A stretch of 64,000 nt of DNA from Anaerostipes rhamnosivorans (GTDB taxonomy: Bacteria > Bacillota > Clostridia > Lachnospirales > Lachnospiraceae): positions 2,394,001 through 2,458,000 of the forward strand of contig NZ_CP040058.1 in NCBI RefSeq assembly GCF_005280655.1, read 5' to 3'. Within the stretch, counting starts at the first letter, position 1. Each line of letters starts with the position of its first letter. The position numbers were made by a program, and so were the translations under genes. The notes below the pieces were generated by a model, which was not told where the DNA came from, did no database searches, and saw only the letters and a program-made list of their open reading frames with translations. Of this stretch, positions 55,094-63,892 are shown piece after piece.

Positions 55094-55909
55094 TTAGCCT
55101 CTTGTTTTACCGCCGGCCACGTTGATGGTTACTCCATGTACATAAGAAGATCTCTGGCTTGCCAGGTACACACACATGTCTGCCACTTCAGAAAGCTTTC
55201 CAGATCTTCCAAGCGGTGTGGTGGATGTCTTGCTGTATCCTGCTCTTAAGTCCTCCACTGTGATCCCTCTTGTGTAGGCAAGAGCTGATTCGTATGCTAA
55301 GGTCCTTAAGCCTGTGGCTTCCATGATCCCTGGTGCCACTCCTACTACGCGCACTCCTTGTTTTCCTAACTCTTTCGCCCAGCTTCTGGTTAGAGAATTC
55401 ACCGCGTTCTTTGTCGCCGCGTACACGCTCTGTCCCTCAGAACCTTCCAGTCCACTCTCTGAGGACATATTGATGATGACGCCCTCTCCTTTTTCCACAA
55501 GGATCCTTCCCACTGCCTGAGCACAGAAGAACACTCCTTTTAAGTTGACGCTGCACACTTTATCCCACACTGCTTCGTCTAACTCATACTGTCCTTTTGG
55601 CTCGTTCGGATCTACCAAAAGCCTTGGGATGTTGATTCCTGCGTTGTTTACTAACACATCCACGGTACCGTATGTATCCACCACTTCTTTGACCATGGCG
55701 TCCACATCTTTTGCGCTGGTCACATCAGTCTTAACATAATGGAACCTGCCGTCTGCTGCCTCGAACACCGGTGCTTCCGGCGCCATATCAGAGACAACAA
55801 CATTACATCCTACATTTAAAAACCCCTGGGCTGCTGCTTTCCCGATCCCGGATGCCCCTCCGGTCACGATGACGGTCTTGCCGTCAAGTCCCAGCCATGA
55901 TTCATTCAT
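55094..55909 (-). CDS. sorD: Sorbitol-6-phosphate 2-dehydrogenase
   Basis: A 271-residue short-chain dehydrogenase that oxidises D-glucitol-6-phosphate to fructose-6-phosphate with NAD. TGGASGIGKA (cofactor loop), NNAGINIPRLLVDP, SSESGLEGSEG and YAATK (catalytic Tyr and Lys) are present, and the ending GVTINVAGGKTRG is almost that of Klebsiella SorD. The start at 55909 has GGAGGG 9 bases upstream. Last gene of the sorbose operon. Confidence 0.93.
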   Translation of the reverse strand: MNESWLGLDGKTVIVTGGASGIGKAAAQGFLNVGCNVVVSDMAPEAPVFEAADGRFHYVKTDVTSAKDVDAMVKEVVDTYGTVDVLVNNAGINIPRLLVDPNEPKGQYELDEAVWDKVCSVNLKGVFFCAQAVGRILVEKGEGVIINMSSESGLEGSEGQSVYAATKNAVNSLTRSWAKELGKQGVRVVGVAPGIMEATGLRTLAYESALAYTRGITVEDLRAGYSKTSTTPLGRSGKLSEVADMCVYLASQRSSYVHGVTINVAGGKTRG

Positions 55910-55940
55910 AATAAAAGCCCTCCAATTCAAAGCTTAAAAC

Positions 55941-56789
55941 TTATATCTTATCTTCTGCCACTGACTGTTCATGTTCTGACAGATTCTTAAAGGAATCCCA
56001 TTTTGTAGAAAACAGCAGCAGGAACAGACTGTCGATCACTGCCATTGCAGCCATCCTGGTAAAGCTGACCTGATCGTGGAACACCTGCTCTCTTGTCGCT
56101 GTCACGATCGTGTAGTGGCTCGCCTCTGCAAGCGGCGATTTGGCCTGATTCGTGATCGCCACAACTTCTACGCCGTTTTCCTTTGCGATATTTGCCATGT
56201 TGAGCAGATGCCTGGAAGCTCCGGAGGCTGAGATGGCGATCATCACGTCGCCTTTTCTCATGGTCCTGGCATAAGCTTCCTGGGTTTCCCAGATAGTAGA
56301 GCTGACTGCCGGAATCCCCAGCTGGTTAAACTTATAGGATCCGTCCAGAGCCACGGGGATCGTATTCCCCATAGCGGTAAACTCCACTACGTTTGCATTC
56401 AGGATCAGGTCTATGATCTCTCTGAGCATCTTTCCGTCGATGCTGCTCAGCGTTTCCTTCAGTTCTTCCATCTTGCTGGCCATGATATTTTTCAGCGACT
56501 GTTCAATGTTGTCTATGCTGATCTCATTGGAAAATTCATGATCATCCTGCTCCCGCATCTCCTTTGCCATCTTGATCTTCAGATGGTGGTAACCGTTGCA
56601 CCCGATCTTTTTGCAAAACCGGACAATTGTAGCCTGACTTGCTTCACATGCAGCAGCCAGCTCTGATACTGACATCTCGATCGCCTTTTCCTGATGGTTC
56701 ATCAGATAATCTGCCACCTTTTTTTCGGCATCAAACAAACTGTCATACGCGGAAAATATCTGATTCCTTACCGTTGCTTCCTTTGCCAT
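55941..56789 (-). CDS. RpiR-family regulator of the sorbose operon
   Basis: A 282-residue regulator with an N-terminal helix-turn-helix (MSVSELAAACEASQATIVRFCKKIGCNGYHHLK) and a C-terminal SIS sugar-phosphate domain (MIAISASGASRHLLNMANIAKENGVEVVAIT). It probably senses L-sorbose-1-phosphate or glucitol-6-phosphate. Enterobacteria use SorC here; this operon has an RpiR-type protein in its place, inside the operon between sorE and sorD. The AAATAAAGTTT repeats around the promoter are candidate binding sites. Confidence 0.9.
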   Translation of the reverse strand: MAKEATVRNQIFSAYDSLFDAEKKVADYLMNHQEKAIEMSVSELAAACEASQATIVRFCKKIGCNGYHHLKIKMAKEMREQDDHEFSNEISIDNIEQSLKNIMASKMEELKETLSSIDGKMLREIIDLILNANVVEFTAMGNTIPVALDGSYKFNQLGIPAVSSTIWETQEAYARTMRKGDVMIAISASGASRHLLNMANIAKENGVEVVAITNQAKSPLAEASHYTIVTATREQVFHDQVSFTRMAAMAVIDSLFLLLFSTKWDSFKNLSEHEQSVAEDKI

Positions 56790-56802
56790 AAAACTCTCCC
56801 TT

Positions 56803-58065
56803 TCAAATCTCTGGAGCGTTTTCTAAAAAATATGTCTCTGCTTCCGCGCTCCATAAGTGACCGTGTTTTTCCAGAATTGGACGGAGTCCTTCTATTATTT
56901 TATTGTCACTTATTTCACCCAGGTTGTCAACTTCTGTCAACGGAAATTCCCGGTGTGTGTACACAACCTTTTTCCCTCCGTTGAGCTTTGGAAGCTGTTT
57001 TGTCGTTTCTGCCACCTGATCCAGTCCCAGAACATGGGTGGCGATTTTTGCCACATTGACAATCTTGTTTTCGATCAGTTCAATAGACTGTTTCATATCG
57101 TCCGTATTTCCGCCGCTGGTACCTATAAAGTGTGTAGAGTTATAGTGCACATTGTAGAAGTTTACCGGAGCTGTAAATCCTGTATCGGCAGGCCCAGAAA
57201 AGAAGTTCAGACAGCCGTCAAATGCCAGCAGTTTTTCTCCCTGTGTCACCATCTGTTCATTGGGCGCAAATACAAACACATCATCAAATCCGCGCTGATC
57301 CTCTGTCATCTCCCGAAGCGGAACACTGAAGTCTTCCATCTGTTTTGTATTGACATAGACAAGCTTCACTCCCTGGCGTTTGGCCTCTTCCTCTGTGTAA
57401 AGTTTTCTTGCCAGATCCAGCTTGGATTCTGTCCTTCCCGTGATAACCAGCAGACCTGGTTTCTTCGGTCCATGCAGGGCAAAGTCGATGGCCAGGAATC
57501 CCATGGGGCCGGTAGCCCCTAAGATTGCCAGATTTCCGCCCTCTTTGATACCCATGACATGGTCGTAGCTGTACATTTTTTTATGATGATACTGGGCGTT
57601 AAAGGCCCCTACCACACAGGAGAGCGGCTCCACCAGAGAGCCTTCAAAGAAGGACTCCCCGTTATATTTTAAAAGAGAACCGTTTTCCATGATCTGATTC
57701 ATCAGTACGATCTTAGTGGCATCTCCTCCCGCATAAGGATAGGAATATCCCGGCGCAAAACCGTTCTTCGTCCCAATGTTCGGCTGGATGACAAACTTAT
57801 CCCCTGCATGATACTGGTCTTTCCACTTTTCTCCTACTTCCAGGATCACACCGCAGAATTCATGTCCCAGAATGATTGGATTTTCTTTGATGTCTTCCGG
57901 CACTTTTTTATGCTTTTCTCCCTGTATGGCCGCTTTATAGCTGGACATACACAGGCTGTCTGTGACTACCTCCGCAAGAATCTCATCCTCTTTGATCGGA
58001 GGAAGCTCAAATTCTTCCAGTCTGATATCTTCCCGTCCATACAGTCTCACTGCTTTTGTCTTCAT
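56803..58065 (-). CDS. sorE: L-sorbose 1-phosphate reductase
   Basis: A 420-residue zinc-type dehydrogenase that reduces L-sorbose-1-phosphate to glucitol-6-phosphate. MKTKAVRLYGREDIRLEEFELPP, VVTDSLCMSSYKAA, ILGHEFCGVILEVG and FEGSLVEPLSCVVGAFNA follow Klebsiella SorE closely; GATGPMGFLAIDFALHGP is the cofactor-binding turn. The SDR-type partner sorD completes the pathway to fructose-6-phosphate. Confidence 0.93.
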   Translation of the reverse strand: MKTKAVRLYGREDIRLEEFELPPIKEDEILAEVVTDSLCMSSYKAAIQGEKHKKVPEDIKENPIILGHEFCGVILEVGEKWKDQYHAGDKFVIQPNIGTKNGFAPGYSYPYAGGDATKIVLMNQIMENGSLLKYNGESFFEGSLVEPLSCVVGAFNAQYHHKKMYSYDHVMGIKEGGNLAILGATGPMGFLAIDFALHGPKKPGLLVITGRTESKLDLARKLYTEEEAKRQGVKLVYVNTKQMEDFSVPLREMTEDQRGFDDVFVFAPNEQMVTQGEKLLAFDGCLNFFSGPADTGFTAPVNFYNVHYNSTHFIGTSGGNTDDMKQSIELIENKIVNVAKIATHVLGLDQVAETTKQLPKLNGGKKVVYTHREFPLTEVDNLGEISDNKIIEGLRPILEKHGHLWSAEAETYFLENAPEI

Positions 58066-58088
58066 TCTTCACTCCTCCCAGAGAATCT

Positions 58089-58931
58089 TTACGCTCCTAA
58101 AATACCTAAACCATAACCGATGATACCAACTGCAAATAAGATGAAGATGATCAGGATCGGGCTGATGTTTTTCTTTAACAGACGGCAGACAACTAAGGTA
58201 AGGACAAGTCCCAGCAGTCCCGGCAGTAACTGGTCTAAAATGTTCTGCACTGTTGTGATGGTTGTTTTACCGTTTGCTGTAACCTTAGATACAACCAAAG
58301 GCACGTTGATGGTGGTCCACTTGGATACGAGGGCACCCATGACAAACAATCCCAGGATAGATGCACATTCTGTCACCTTCTGAAGCATGTTGCCTGCAAG
58401 ATTTTTTACTAAATCCAGTCCCTTTTTATATCCGAATTCCAGTCCAAAATATAACGCTGCCAGACGGACTGCATTAAACAGTACGAAGAATAAAAGCGGT
58501 CCCAGCACATTTCCAGTCAATGCCATAGATGCACCGATGGCTGCCGTGATCGGGCGGAGTGTTCCCCAGAAGATCGGATCGCCGACTCCGCACAGAGGTC
58601 CCATTAGACCAATCTTGATACTTCCGATGGTTCCCTCGTCAATATCCGCTCCGTTTGCTTTTGTCTCTTCAAGAGCCGCTGTCACACCGAGCACCGGTCC
58701 TACACATCCCGGTGTTACGTTAAAGAATGTCATGTGGCGCTTTAATGCTTCTGACTGCTCCTTCTTTGTATGGTAAAGCCGTTTGATTGCCGGCACCATA
58801 TCAAATGCAAACCCAAGAGCATGAATTCTCTCAAAGTTGAACGAGGCCTGCTGGAAGTTGCTCCTTATAAACATGTTGACACGGTCTTTTTTTGTCAGAG
58901 TATTTTCTGTCTTTTTCATATCTTCACTCAT
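58089..58931 (-). CDS. sorM: PTS mannose/sorbose-family IID component
   Basis: A 280-residue membrane component. SFNFERIHALGFAFDMVPAIKRLY, HMTFFNVTPGCVGPVLG, GLMGPLCGVGDPIFWGTLRPI and VTECASILGLFVMGALVSKWTTI are typical of EIID. It works with IIC as the sugar channel. The start has AGGAGG-like GGAAA upstream and lies 20 bases after the IIC stop. Confidence 0.92.
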   Translation of the reverse strand: MSEDMKKTENTLTKKDRVNMFIRSNFQQASFNFERIHALGFAFDMVPAIKRLYHTKKEQSEALKRHMTFFNVTPGCVGPVLGVTAALEETKANGADIDEGTIGSIKIGLMGPLCGVGDPIFWGTLRPITAAIGASMALTGNVLGPLLFFVLFNAVRLAALYFGLEFGYKKGLDLVKNLAGNMLQKVTECASILGLFVMGALVSKWTTINVPLVVSKVTANGKTTITTVQNILDQLLPGLLGLVLTLVVCRLLKKNISPILIIFILFAVGIIGYGLGILGA

Positions 58932-58951
58932 ATCTTATTTCCTCCCTTTTC

Positions 58952-59782
58952 CTAATCTAACTCATCGTCTAAATCGTCATCCAGGTCCGCATCCACTGAT
59001 GCCCCGCCTGCCGGAGCCGCGGCTGCCACAGCTGCTTTCGGCATATTGAACTTTGGATTTAGCTGTATGTAAATAAGTCCGAACACGATACCCATGATGC
59101 CAAAGGCAACTAAGTTAAAGTCTGTGAATGCCGCAATGACGAATCCCAAGAAGAAAAACGGCATCAGGTATTTCGCTCCCATCATGTTCAATACCATCGC
59201 ATAACCCACAACAACGATAAATCCACCTGCTACGGAAAGTCCGGTTGTGATCACGTCAGGGATCATGTTGAGCATATTCTGGACTCCGGAAGGATTTACG
59301 ACCATGGATACTAAAAGACAAGGGATCGCAACACGCAGTGCCTGTACTGCCAGAGCAGTGATATGGCACACATCGATCATCCTGAAGTTTGCATCTTCTG
59401 CATACTTATCTGCTGCATGCTGGAAGAAAATAGTGACTGTCCTTGCCAATACGGTCAGTACCTGTCCTGCAACTGCTACCGGAAGCGCGATGGCGATACC
59501 GGCTGATACAGACTGGTTACCAACGATGACCAGAATGGTGGAGATGACACTGGCAAGAGCAGAGTCCGGAGACTGTGCAGCTCCGATATTCATCCATCCA
59601 AGTGCGATCATTTCAAGAGTTCCTCCGAGCATGATTCCGGTCTTTACATCACCGAGGATGATTCCGACTAAGGTACATGCGATCAATGGTCTGTGTGTCT
59701 GGAATGAATCCAGTACACTTCCCATTCCTACGATACATGATACAATAAACAGCAATACAATTTGAATTCCTGATAATCCCAT
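58952..59782 (-). CDS. sorA: PTS mannose/sorbose-family IIC component
   Basis: A 276-residue membrane component with eight or so helices: FIVSCIVGMGSVLDSF, PLIACTLVGIILGDVKTGIMLGGTLEMIALGW and MNIGAAQSPDSALASVIST are EIIC-family motifs. It ends with an unusual Asp-rich tail (DADLDDDLDDELD). It lies between IIB and IID. Confidence 0.92.
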   Translation of the reverse strand: MGLSGIQIVLLFIVSCIVGMGSVLDSFQTHRPLIACTLVGIILGDVKTGIMLGGTLEMIALGWMNIGAAQSPDSALASVISTILVIVGNQSVSAGIAIALPVAVAGQVLTVLARTVTIFFQHAADKYAEDANFRMIDVCHITALAVQALRVAIPCLLVSMVVNPSGVQNMLNMIPDVITTGLSVAGGFIVVVGYAMVLNMMGAKYLMPFFFLGFVIAAFTDFNLVAFGIMGIVFGLIYIQLNPKFNMPKAAVAAAAPAGGASVDADLDDDLDDELD

Positions 59783-59809
59783 AATAGTTCCTCCCTTTCT
59801 TTTCCTCTA

Positions 59810-60283
59810 TCAGATTTTGGTCATTAAGTCGATTTTGTTGTCTGTAGCTACCGGACGAATCTCCAGTTCAACGCCAAGTTCATGCATTCTCCGGAACGCA
59901 TCCTTGTCACTTTCATCTACAGATACTGCTTTGGTGATCTGTTCTTTTCCGGTCTTGAATGCCATTCCCCCGATGTTTACACTTGTGATCGGAACTCCCC
60001 CTTCGATCATCCTCAATACGTCCTGCGGACATGTGAACAAAAGAAATACAGTATCATTTTCATACTTTGGATTGTTGTAGACACGAATTGCCTTTGCGAT
60101 ATCCACAACGCTTACTTTGATTCCCGGAGGCCCCACCTGTAATAGTAAGGTCTTTCTGATATCGTCCTTTGCCACCTCATCGCTGCAAACGATAATCCTC
60201 TCCGCATTTGCTTCCTTTGCCCAGACTGTAGCCACCTGTCCGTGAATCAGCCTGTCATCGATCCTGCATAAATTGATCTTCAT
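59810..60283 (-). CDS. sorB: PTS mannose/sorbose-family IIB component
   Basis: A 157-residue cytosolic component that passes phosphate to the sugar. The phosphorylated histidine is His14 in IDDRLIHGQV. The rest (ERIIVCSDEVAKDDIRKTLL; VNIGGMAFKTGKEQI) is family-typical. Its start adjoins the IIA stop. Confidence 0.94.
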   Translation of the reverse strand: MKINLCRIDDRLIHGQVATVWAKEANAERIIVCSDEVAKDDIRKTLLLQVGPPGIKVSVVDIAKAIRVYNNPKYENDTVFLLFTCPQDVLRMIEGGVPITSVNIGGMAFKTGKEQITKAVSVDESDKDAFRRMHELGVELEIRPVATDNKIDLMTKI

Positions 60284-60705
60284 TATAACTCATCCTCCTC
60301 TTCTTCTTCGTTCTTTTGGTTTAACAGAGTTTTACATGATTTTATGTAAGTATCTTTTCCAAGTTTCTCATACACTTCCCATGGACGAATCCCTGTAACA
60401 GTCTCCCTGATGCCAACCACATCGAGGAGCATCGGCAGGCTCAGACCGGAAATCACGTCTGTGTTCTCTGTCTCTGCCGCGATCTGAAATGCCGCATTAT
60501 AAGGACTTCCCCCAAACAGATCCACTAAGAACAAGACATCTTCTCCCTCCGTCATATGTTCCCTGTATTTTTGTTTCAGGTCGTCTGCGTTTTCACCTGG
60601 AACAAAAGTAACAGCCACGGCATCTTCAATTTGACCGAATACCATGTTTGCTGAATTGACTGCTTCCTGTGCCAGTTGCCCGTGGGCAGCGATGATCAGT
60701 TTCAT
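60283..60705 (-). CDS. sorF: PTS mannose/sorbose-family IIA component
   Basis: A 140-residue cytosolic component that takes phosphate from HPr at His8 (IIAAHGQLAQEAV). LFLVDLFGGSPYNAAF and ISGLSLPMLLDV are EIIA-Man motifs. First gene of the operon sorF-sorB-sorA-sorM-sorE-rpiR-sorD. The acidic C-terminus is unlike the rest of the family and may be a local addition. Confidence 0.93.
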   Translation of the reverse strand: MKLIIAAHGQLAQEAVNSANMVFGQIEDAVAVTFVPGENADDLKQKYREHMTEGEDVLFLVDLFGGSPYNAAFQIAAETENTDVISGLSLPMLLDVVGIRETVTGIRPWEVYEKLGKDTYIKSCKTLLNQKNEEEEEDEL

Positions 60706-60724
60706 ACATTTCCTCCTTCAAAGT

Positions 60725-60832
60725 AACTTTATTTTGTTTCATAATCTTATGTGAAACTTTATTTTATGTTTATATTTTAACTATAAAATTTTATTTTGTC
60801 AATACATTTATGTAAGAAACAAAACTTTATTT
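60725..60832 (-). promoter_or_regulatory. Four AAATAAAGTTT repeats around the sor promoter
   Basis: On the minus strand four A/T-rich repeats of AAATAAA(G/A)TTT stand at 60725-60735, 60754-60766, 60785-60797 and 60821-60832, spaced about three helical turns apart and flanking the promoter. They are candidate sites for the RpiR-type regulator. Two contain GAAACTTTATTT-like symmetry. Confidence 0.6.
60774..60802 (-). promoter_or_regulatory. Promoter of the sorbose operon
   Basis: Minus-strand TTGACA (60797-60802) and TAAAAT (60774-60779) with a 17-base spacer, about 70 bases before the IIA start. Confidence 0.85.
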
Positions 60833-60870
60833 CGCACAAACCTGACAGATGAAATCTGTGCGTTTTGCAC

Positions 60871-60904
60871 AAAAAAAACGTATGTCCCCAATTGGAACAT
60901 ACGC
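60871..60904 (-). terminator. Terminator of the TPR protein gene
   Basis: CGTATGTTCC / GGGACATACG stem with AATT loop, followed on the minus strand by T8. Confidence 0.88.
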
Positions 60905-60910
60905 CCTTAT

Positions 60911-61567
60911 TTATCTTGTCTCTAAAAATGTAGCTTCTTTCTTTCCTTTCTCATCCTTTGGATAAGCTTTTACATATTCTTTGGCATATCGGTAGGCTGT
61001 CTTGAAATCAAACTTTGCCTCATATAGACTGATCCTTGCAAACATCAGCTCTTTTTTCTTTGTGGAAAGCTTCTGCTTTAAGGCCTTATTTACAACAGCA
61101 AGCCCCTTGTCGTACTTTTTCTGTTTCGCCAGGATTCCGTATTTTGCATAGTAGCTCTCTCCCTCAGAAGGAAGAGCGGCGATGCCTTCGTCACACACCT
61201 CAAGAGCCTTTTCCTCCTGCCCAAGCCCCACATAACAGAGGGCTTTCCACTCATAAGCTCTTCCCTGCGGCTTCTTTTCTATGATCTGGTCATAAACATG
61301 GACCGCGTCCTTATACCGTTTCAGCTGGTAGAGTGATTCCGCCTGATAAAACATCACATCGTTTTTCTGGCTCGTCCACACCAGTGTCTTCTTTCCGCAC
61401 GCTTTTTGAAATGCCTCATATGCTTTCTGGTATTCGCCTTTCGTGAGGTATTCAATCCCTTCATTCCCCGAAAGCCGCTGTGTTACATATTCATATCCAA
61501 GAAATCCTGCTCCGCCGATCACAATGACCAGCACCGCAATCAGGACTGCCTTTAGTTTTTTATCCAT
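60911..61567 (-). CDS. Membrane-anchored TPR protein
   Basis: A 218-residue protein. One N-terminal membrane helix (LKAVLIAVLVIVIGGAGFLGYEYV) is followed by three or four TPR motifs (EYQKAYEAFQKACG; MFYQAESLYQLKRYKDAVHVYDQII; WKALCYVGLGQEEKALEVCDEGIAAL; KYGILAKQKKYDKGLAVVNKAL). TPR domains hold partner proteins; which ones is unknown. It is a single gene between the sor promoter and the MATE gene. Confidence 0.85.
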   Translation of the reverse strand: MDKKLKAVLIAVLVIVIGGAGFLGYEYVTQRLSGNEGIEYLTKGEYQKAYEAFQKACGKKTLVWTSQKNDVMFYQAESLYQLKRYKDAVHVYDQIIEKKPQGRAYEWKALCYVGLGQEEKALEVCDEGIAALPSEGESYYAKYGILAKQKKYDKGLAVVNKALKQKLSTKKKELMFARISLYEAKFDFKTAYRYAKEYVKAYPKDEKGKKEATFLETR

Positions 61568-61647
61568 ATAAATTCTCCTTTACACTTCAAGTCATTATGA
61601 TTTTAACACAACATGCGCAAAATTTCATCTGAAAAAGCTAATTGACA

Positions 61648-62991
61648 TTATCCTGCGATCGTTTTCTGATACTTTTTGTACAAAAGAATCGCTGCCAAAG
61701 CTGCCGTCGTCTCTGCTATGGGAAAGGAGACCCATATTCCATTGGCACCCATTTTTGAAACCAGGATCAGGGACAGGATCGGAATAATAAAAAACTGTCT
61801 CAGGGTAGAAACTGCCAGAGATGCAGTTCCTCTGCCCAGAGCCTCAAATACACCGGAAAACACCACTCCAGCTGCTGAAAAAATAAAGCCGATGCTGATG
61901 ATCCTAAAGGCCATAACTCCCATTTCCATCAAAGAGCCTCCTGCATGGAACAATCCCATGATCTGTGTTGGAAAAGCACAGAACAGCACAGTTCCTGCCG
62001 CCATGATCCCGCCTGTCACCAACAGGCTGAAACGGATTGTCTCTTTTACTCTCTTATCCTGGCCGGCACCGTAATTATAACTGATGATGGGCCGCATGCC
62101 CTGGATCAGTCCATTGGACGGCATATAAATAAAAGTCTGCACCTTAAAATAGATCCCCAGGACTGCAATACCCACCTCTGAGATCCCTGCCAGTATCCCA
62201 TTTAAAATAGAAATCAGGATGGAAGGCAGAGACATAGTAATAGCAGAGGGAACCGCTACCATATAGATCCTTTTTAGCAGAGCTCTGTCAAAGGAAAATC
62301 CCCGGAATCTGATGTGAATGGAGTGTTCTTTGCGAAACAGCAGGAAAACAGCAAGTAGACAGGCACTCCACTGCCCAATCACTGTGGCTATGGCCGCTCC
62401 GGCTACTCCAAGTCTCGGAAATATCCCCCAGCCGAAAATAAACAGAGGATCTAATATGATGTTAATCAGTGCACCCATAGCCTGTAGTATCATGGGAACT
62501 TTCATGTTTCCCATGGCTTGAAAAATCTTTTCTATGGCCACATGGACAAGGGACCCGGCAGACAAGAGAACCACGATATATGTATATTGACTACTCAGTG
62601 CCAATACTTCCGGATCTTTTGTAAACATGCCCAGATAGGCACGGATTCCCAAAAGCCCGATTGCGATAAAAAATAAAGCGTGCACACCGGCCAGCACCAG
62701 TCCGTGAACGGCAGCCTGATCTGCCTTTTTTGTATCTCCTGTTCCGTGGCTCATGGCGATACACGCATTGATCCCCACGCCAAGCCCGACTCCCACCGAT
62801 AAGATCAGATTCTGCAAAGGATAGGCCAGAGAAATCGCCGTGATGGCATTCACTCCCAGCCTGGCCGCAAACATGCTGTCTACAATATTATAGAGGGATT
62901 GGATCAACATGGAGACCATCGGAGGGATCGCCATGGAGATCAGCAGGGGAAATACCTTTTTTGTACCCATTGGGTTTGTTGCAGTATCCAT
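61648..62991 (-). CDS. MATE family multidrug efflux protein
   Basis: A 447-residue transporter with about twelve helices in two halves. The N-half begins KVFPLLISMAIPPMVSMLIQSLYNIVDSMFAA and the C-half has YFKVQTFIYMPSNGLIQGMRPIISYNYGAG. It exchanges Na+ or H+ for cationic drugs or metabolites; the substrate is unknown. The start at 62991 is chosen because GAGGAG lies 6-7 bases upstream, while the upstream ATGATGATG lies in the T run of the hairpin at 63016-63070. It should be read through that hairpin. Confidence 0.93.
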   Translation of the reverse strand: MDTATNPMGTKKVFPLLISMAIPPMVSMLIQSLYNIVDSMFAARLGVNAITAISLAYPLQNLILSVGVGLGVGINACIAMSHGTGDTKKADQAAVHGLVLAGVHALFFIAIGLLGIRAYLGMFTKDPEVLALSSQYTYIVVLLSAGSLVHVAIEKIFQAMGNMKVPMILQAMGALINIILDPLFIFGWGIFPRLGVAGAAIATVIGQWSACLLAVFLLFRKEHSIHIRFRGFSFDRALLKRIYMVAVPSAITMSLPSILISILNGILAGISEVGIAVLGIYFKVQTFIYMPSNGLIQGMRPIISYNYGAGQDKRVKETIRFSLLVTGGIMAAGTVLFCAFPTQIMGLFHAGGSLMEMGVMAFRIISIGFIFSAAGVVFSGVFEALGRGTASLAVSTLRQFFIIPILSLILVSKMGANGIWVSFPIAETTAALAAILLYKKYQKTIAG

Positions 62992-63015
62992 AATTTCTCC
63001 TCTCATCATCATAAA

Positions 63016-63070
63016 AAAAGCTATATATTTTTCTGTTTGTGAATCAGAAACAGAAAAATATATAGCTTTT
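63016..63070 (-). terminator. Attenuator-like terminator hairpin in the MATE leader
   Basis: Perfect 23-bp inverted repeat (63016-63038 / 63048-63070) with a 9-base loop, followed on the minus strand by T7, about 25 bases before the MATE start. A plausible promoter (TTGACA 63108-63113, GATATT 63086-63091) lies just before it. Whatever transcript reaches the MATE gene must pass this stop. Confidence 0.75.
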
Positions 63071-63085
63071 CTAAAGCAGAGTCAG

Positions 63086-63113
63086 AATATCATATTGGAA
63101 AAGTACCTGTCAA
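63086..63113 (-). promoter_or_regulatory. Possible promoter of the MATE gene
   Basis: Minus-strand TTGACA (63108-63113) and GATATT (63086-63091) with a 16-base spacer; the transcript would start about ten bases before the hairpin. The -10 matches TATAAT in 4 of 6 positions. Confidence 0.5.
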
Positions 63114-63325
63114 GTGATGAAGAAAAAATATTTAAAATCCTTATACGGTTTTGTGTCTATCCATCTTCATTTGAGGAAAATGATACCTAGAACAACTTTA
63201 TCTTTCGTGAGTGTGTTACTTTTTCTATTTTGACTGATCCGGATATCATAATCCCCTTAGGAATTATATTACATATGGGCATATTTAACAAGAACTACAT
63301 AAAAAATACTATCATATCATTTACA

Positions 63326-63892
63326 TTACTTTACGATCCAAAGTCCCTTTTGAGAGGAACCCTCCCTTTGTAAACTTCCGTTATTACGCATTTTTTTCAT
63401 ATAATATTTTACGGTGTTCAAATTCATATTTAACAAACAATCCAGTTGTTTTTGTGACAAATCCGGTCTCTGTTTAAGCAGATCAATGATAGCCTGCTCT
63501 GTAGTTTGATTAGCTTGGGTAGTGGCTTGAAGAACATCTGGCCCTCTTCCTATATCAAATGAGTAGCCATCATCTAAGGGTACAACAATACGAAATACAT
63601 CACCCTCTACAAATTCAGGCTCATTTCCAGAATAGTATTTACAATATTTAAATAAATTCCGCACACCAGACCCAAGTTGATCGGCATATCCAATATTCCT
63701 AAAAAACGATGCAATGACAGGGTTCTTCGGATTTGGTTCCAGATTTTCTGGTGTAATAAATGCATCCTGAGATGCCCTGTTTGCGTTTTCCACATACATT
63801 TGGTTTCTTTCAATCACAAGCTTTGCCTGATAAGAACTGGTAAATGTCTCTGTAAATTTAATTACTATTCGGGCAGACTGTCCCTGACACAA
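63326..63892 (-). pseudogene. 5'-truncated AlbA_2/HATPase_c_4-type regulator
   Basis: The translated 188 residues are only the C-terminal part of a putative transcriptional regulator: IERNQMYVENANRASQDAFITPENLEPNPKNPVIASFF, then IGYADQLGSGVRNLFKYCKYYSG and FRIVVPLDDGY are the HATPase_c_4 domain, followed by a winged helix (AIIDLLKQRPDLSQKQLDCLLNMNLNTVKYYMKKM). The AlbA_2 N-terminal half is absent: homology starts near residue 13 and the upstream frame stops at about 63950 inside the S8 peptidase tail. The start at 63892 is a TTG without a ribosome site. It is a remnant left by a recombination that fused it to the peptidase gene end. Confidence 0.8.

Noticed and set aside
62909..63190. Open frame of 93 codons on the plus strand over the MATE start and hairpin
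   Set aside because: It is antisense to a certain gene, crosses a perfect hairpin and lacks a ribosome site.
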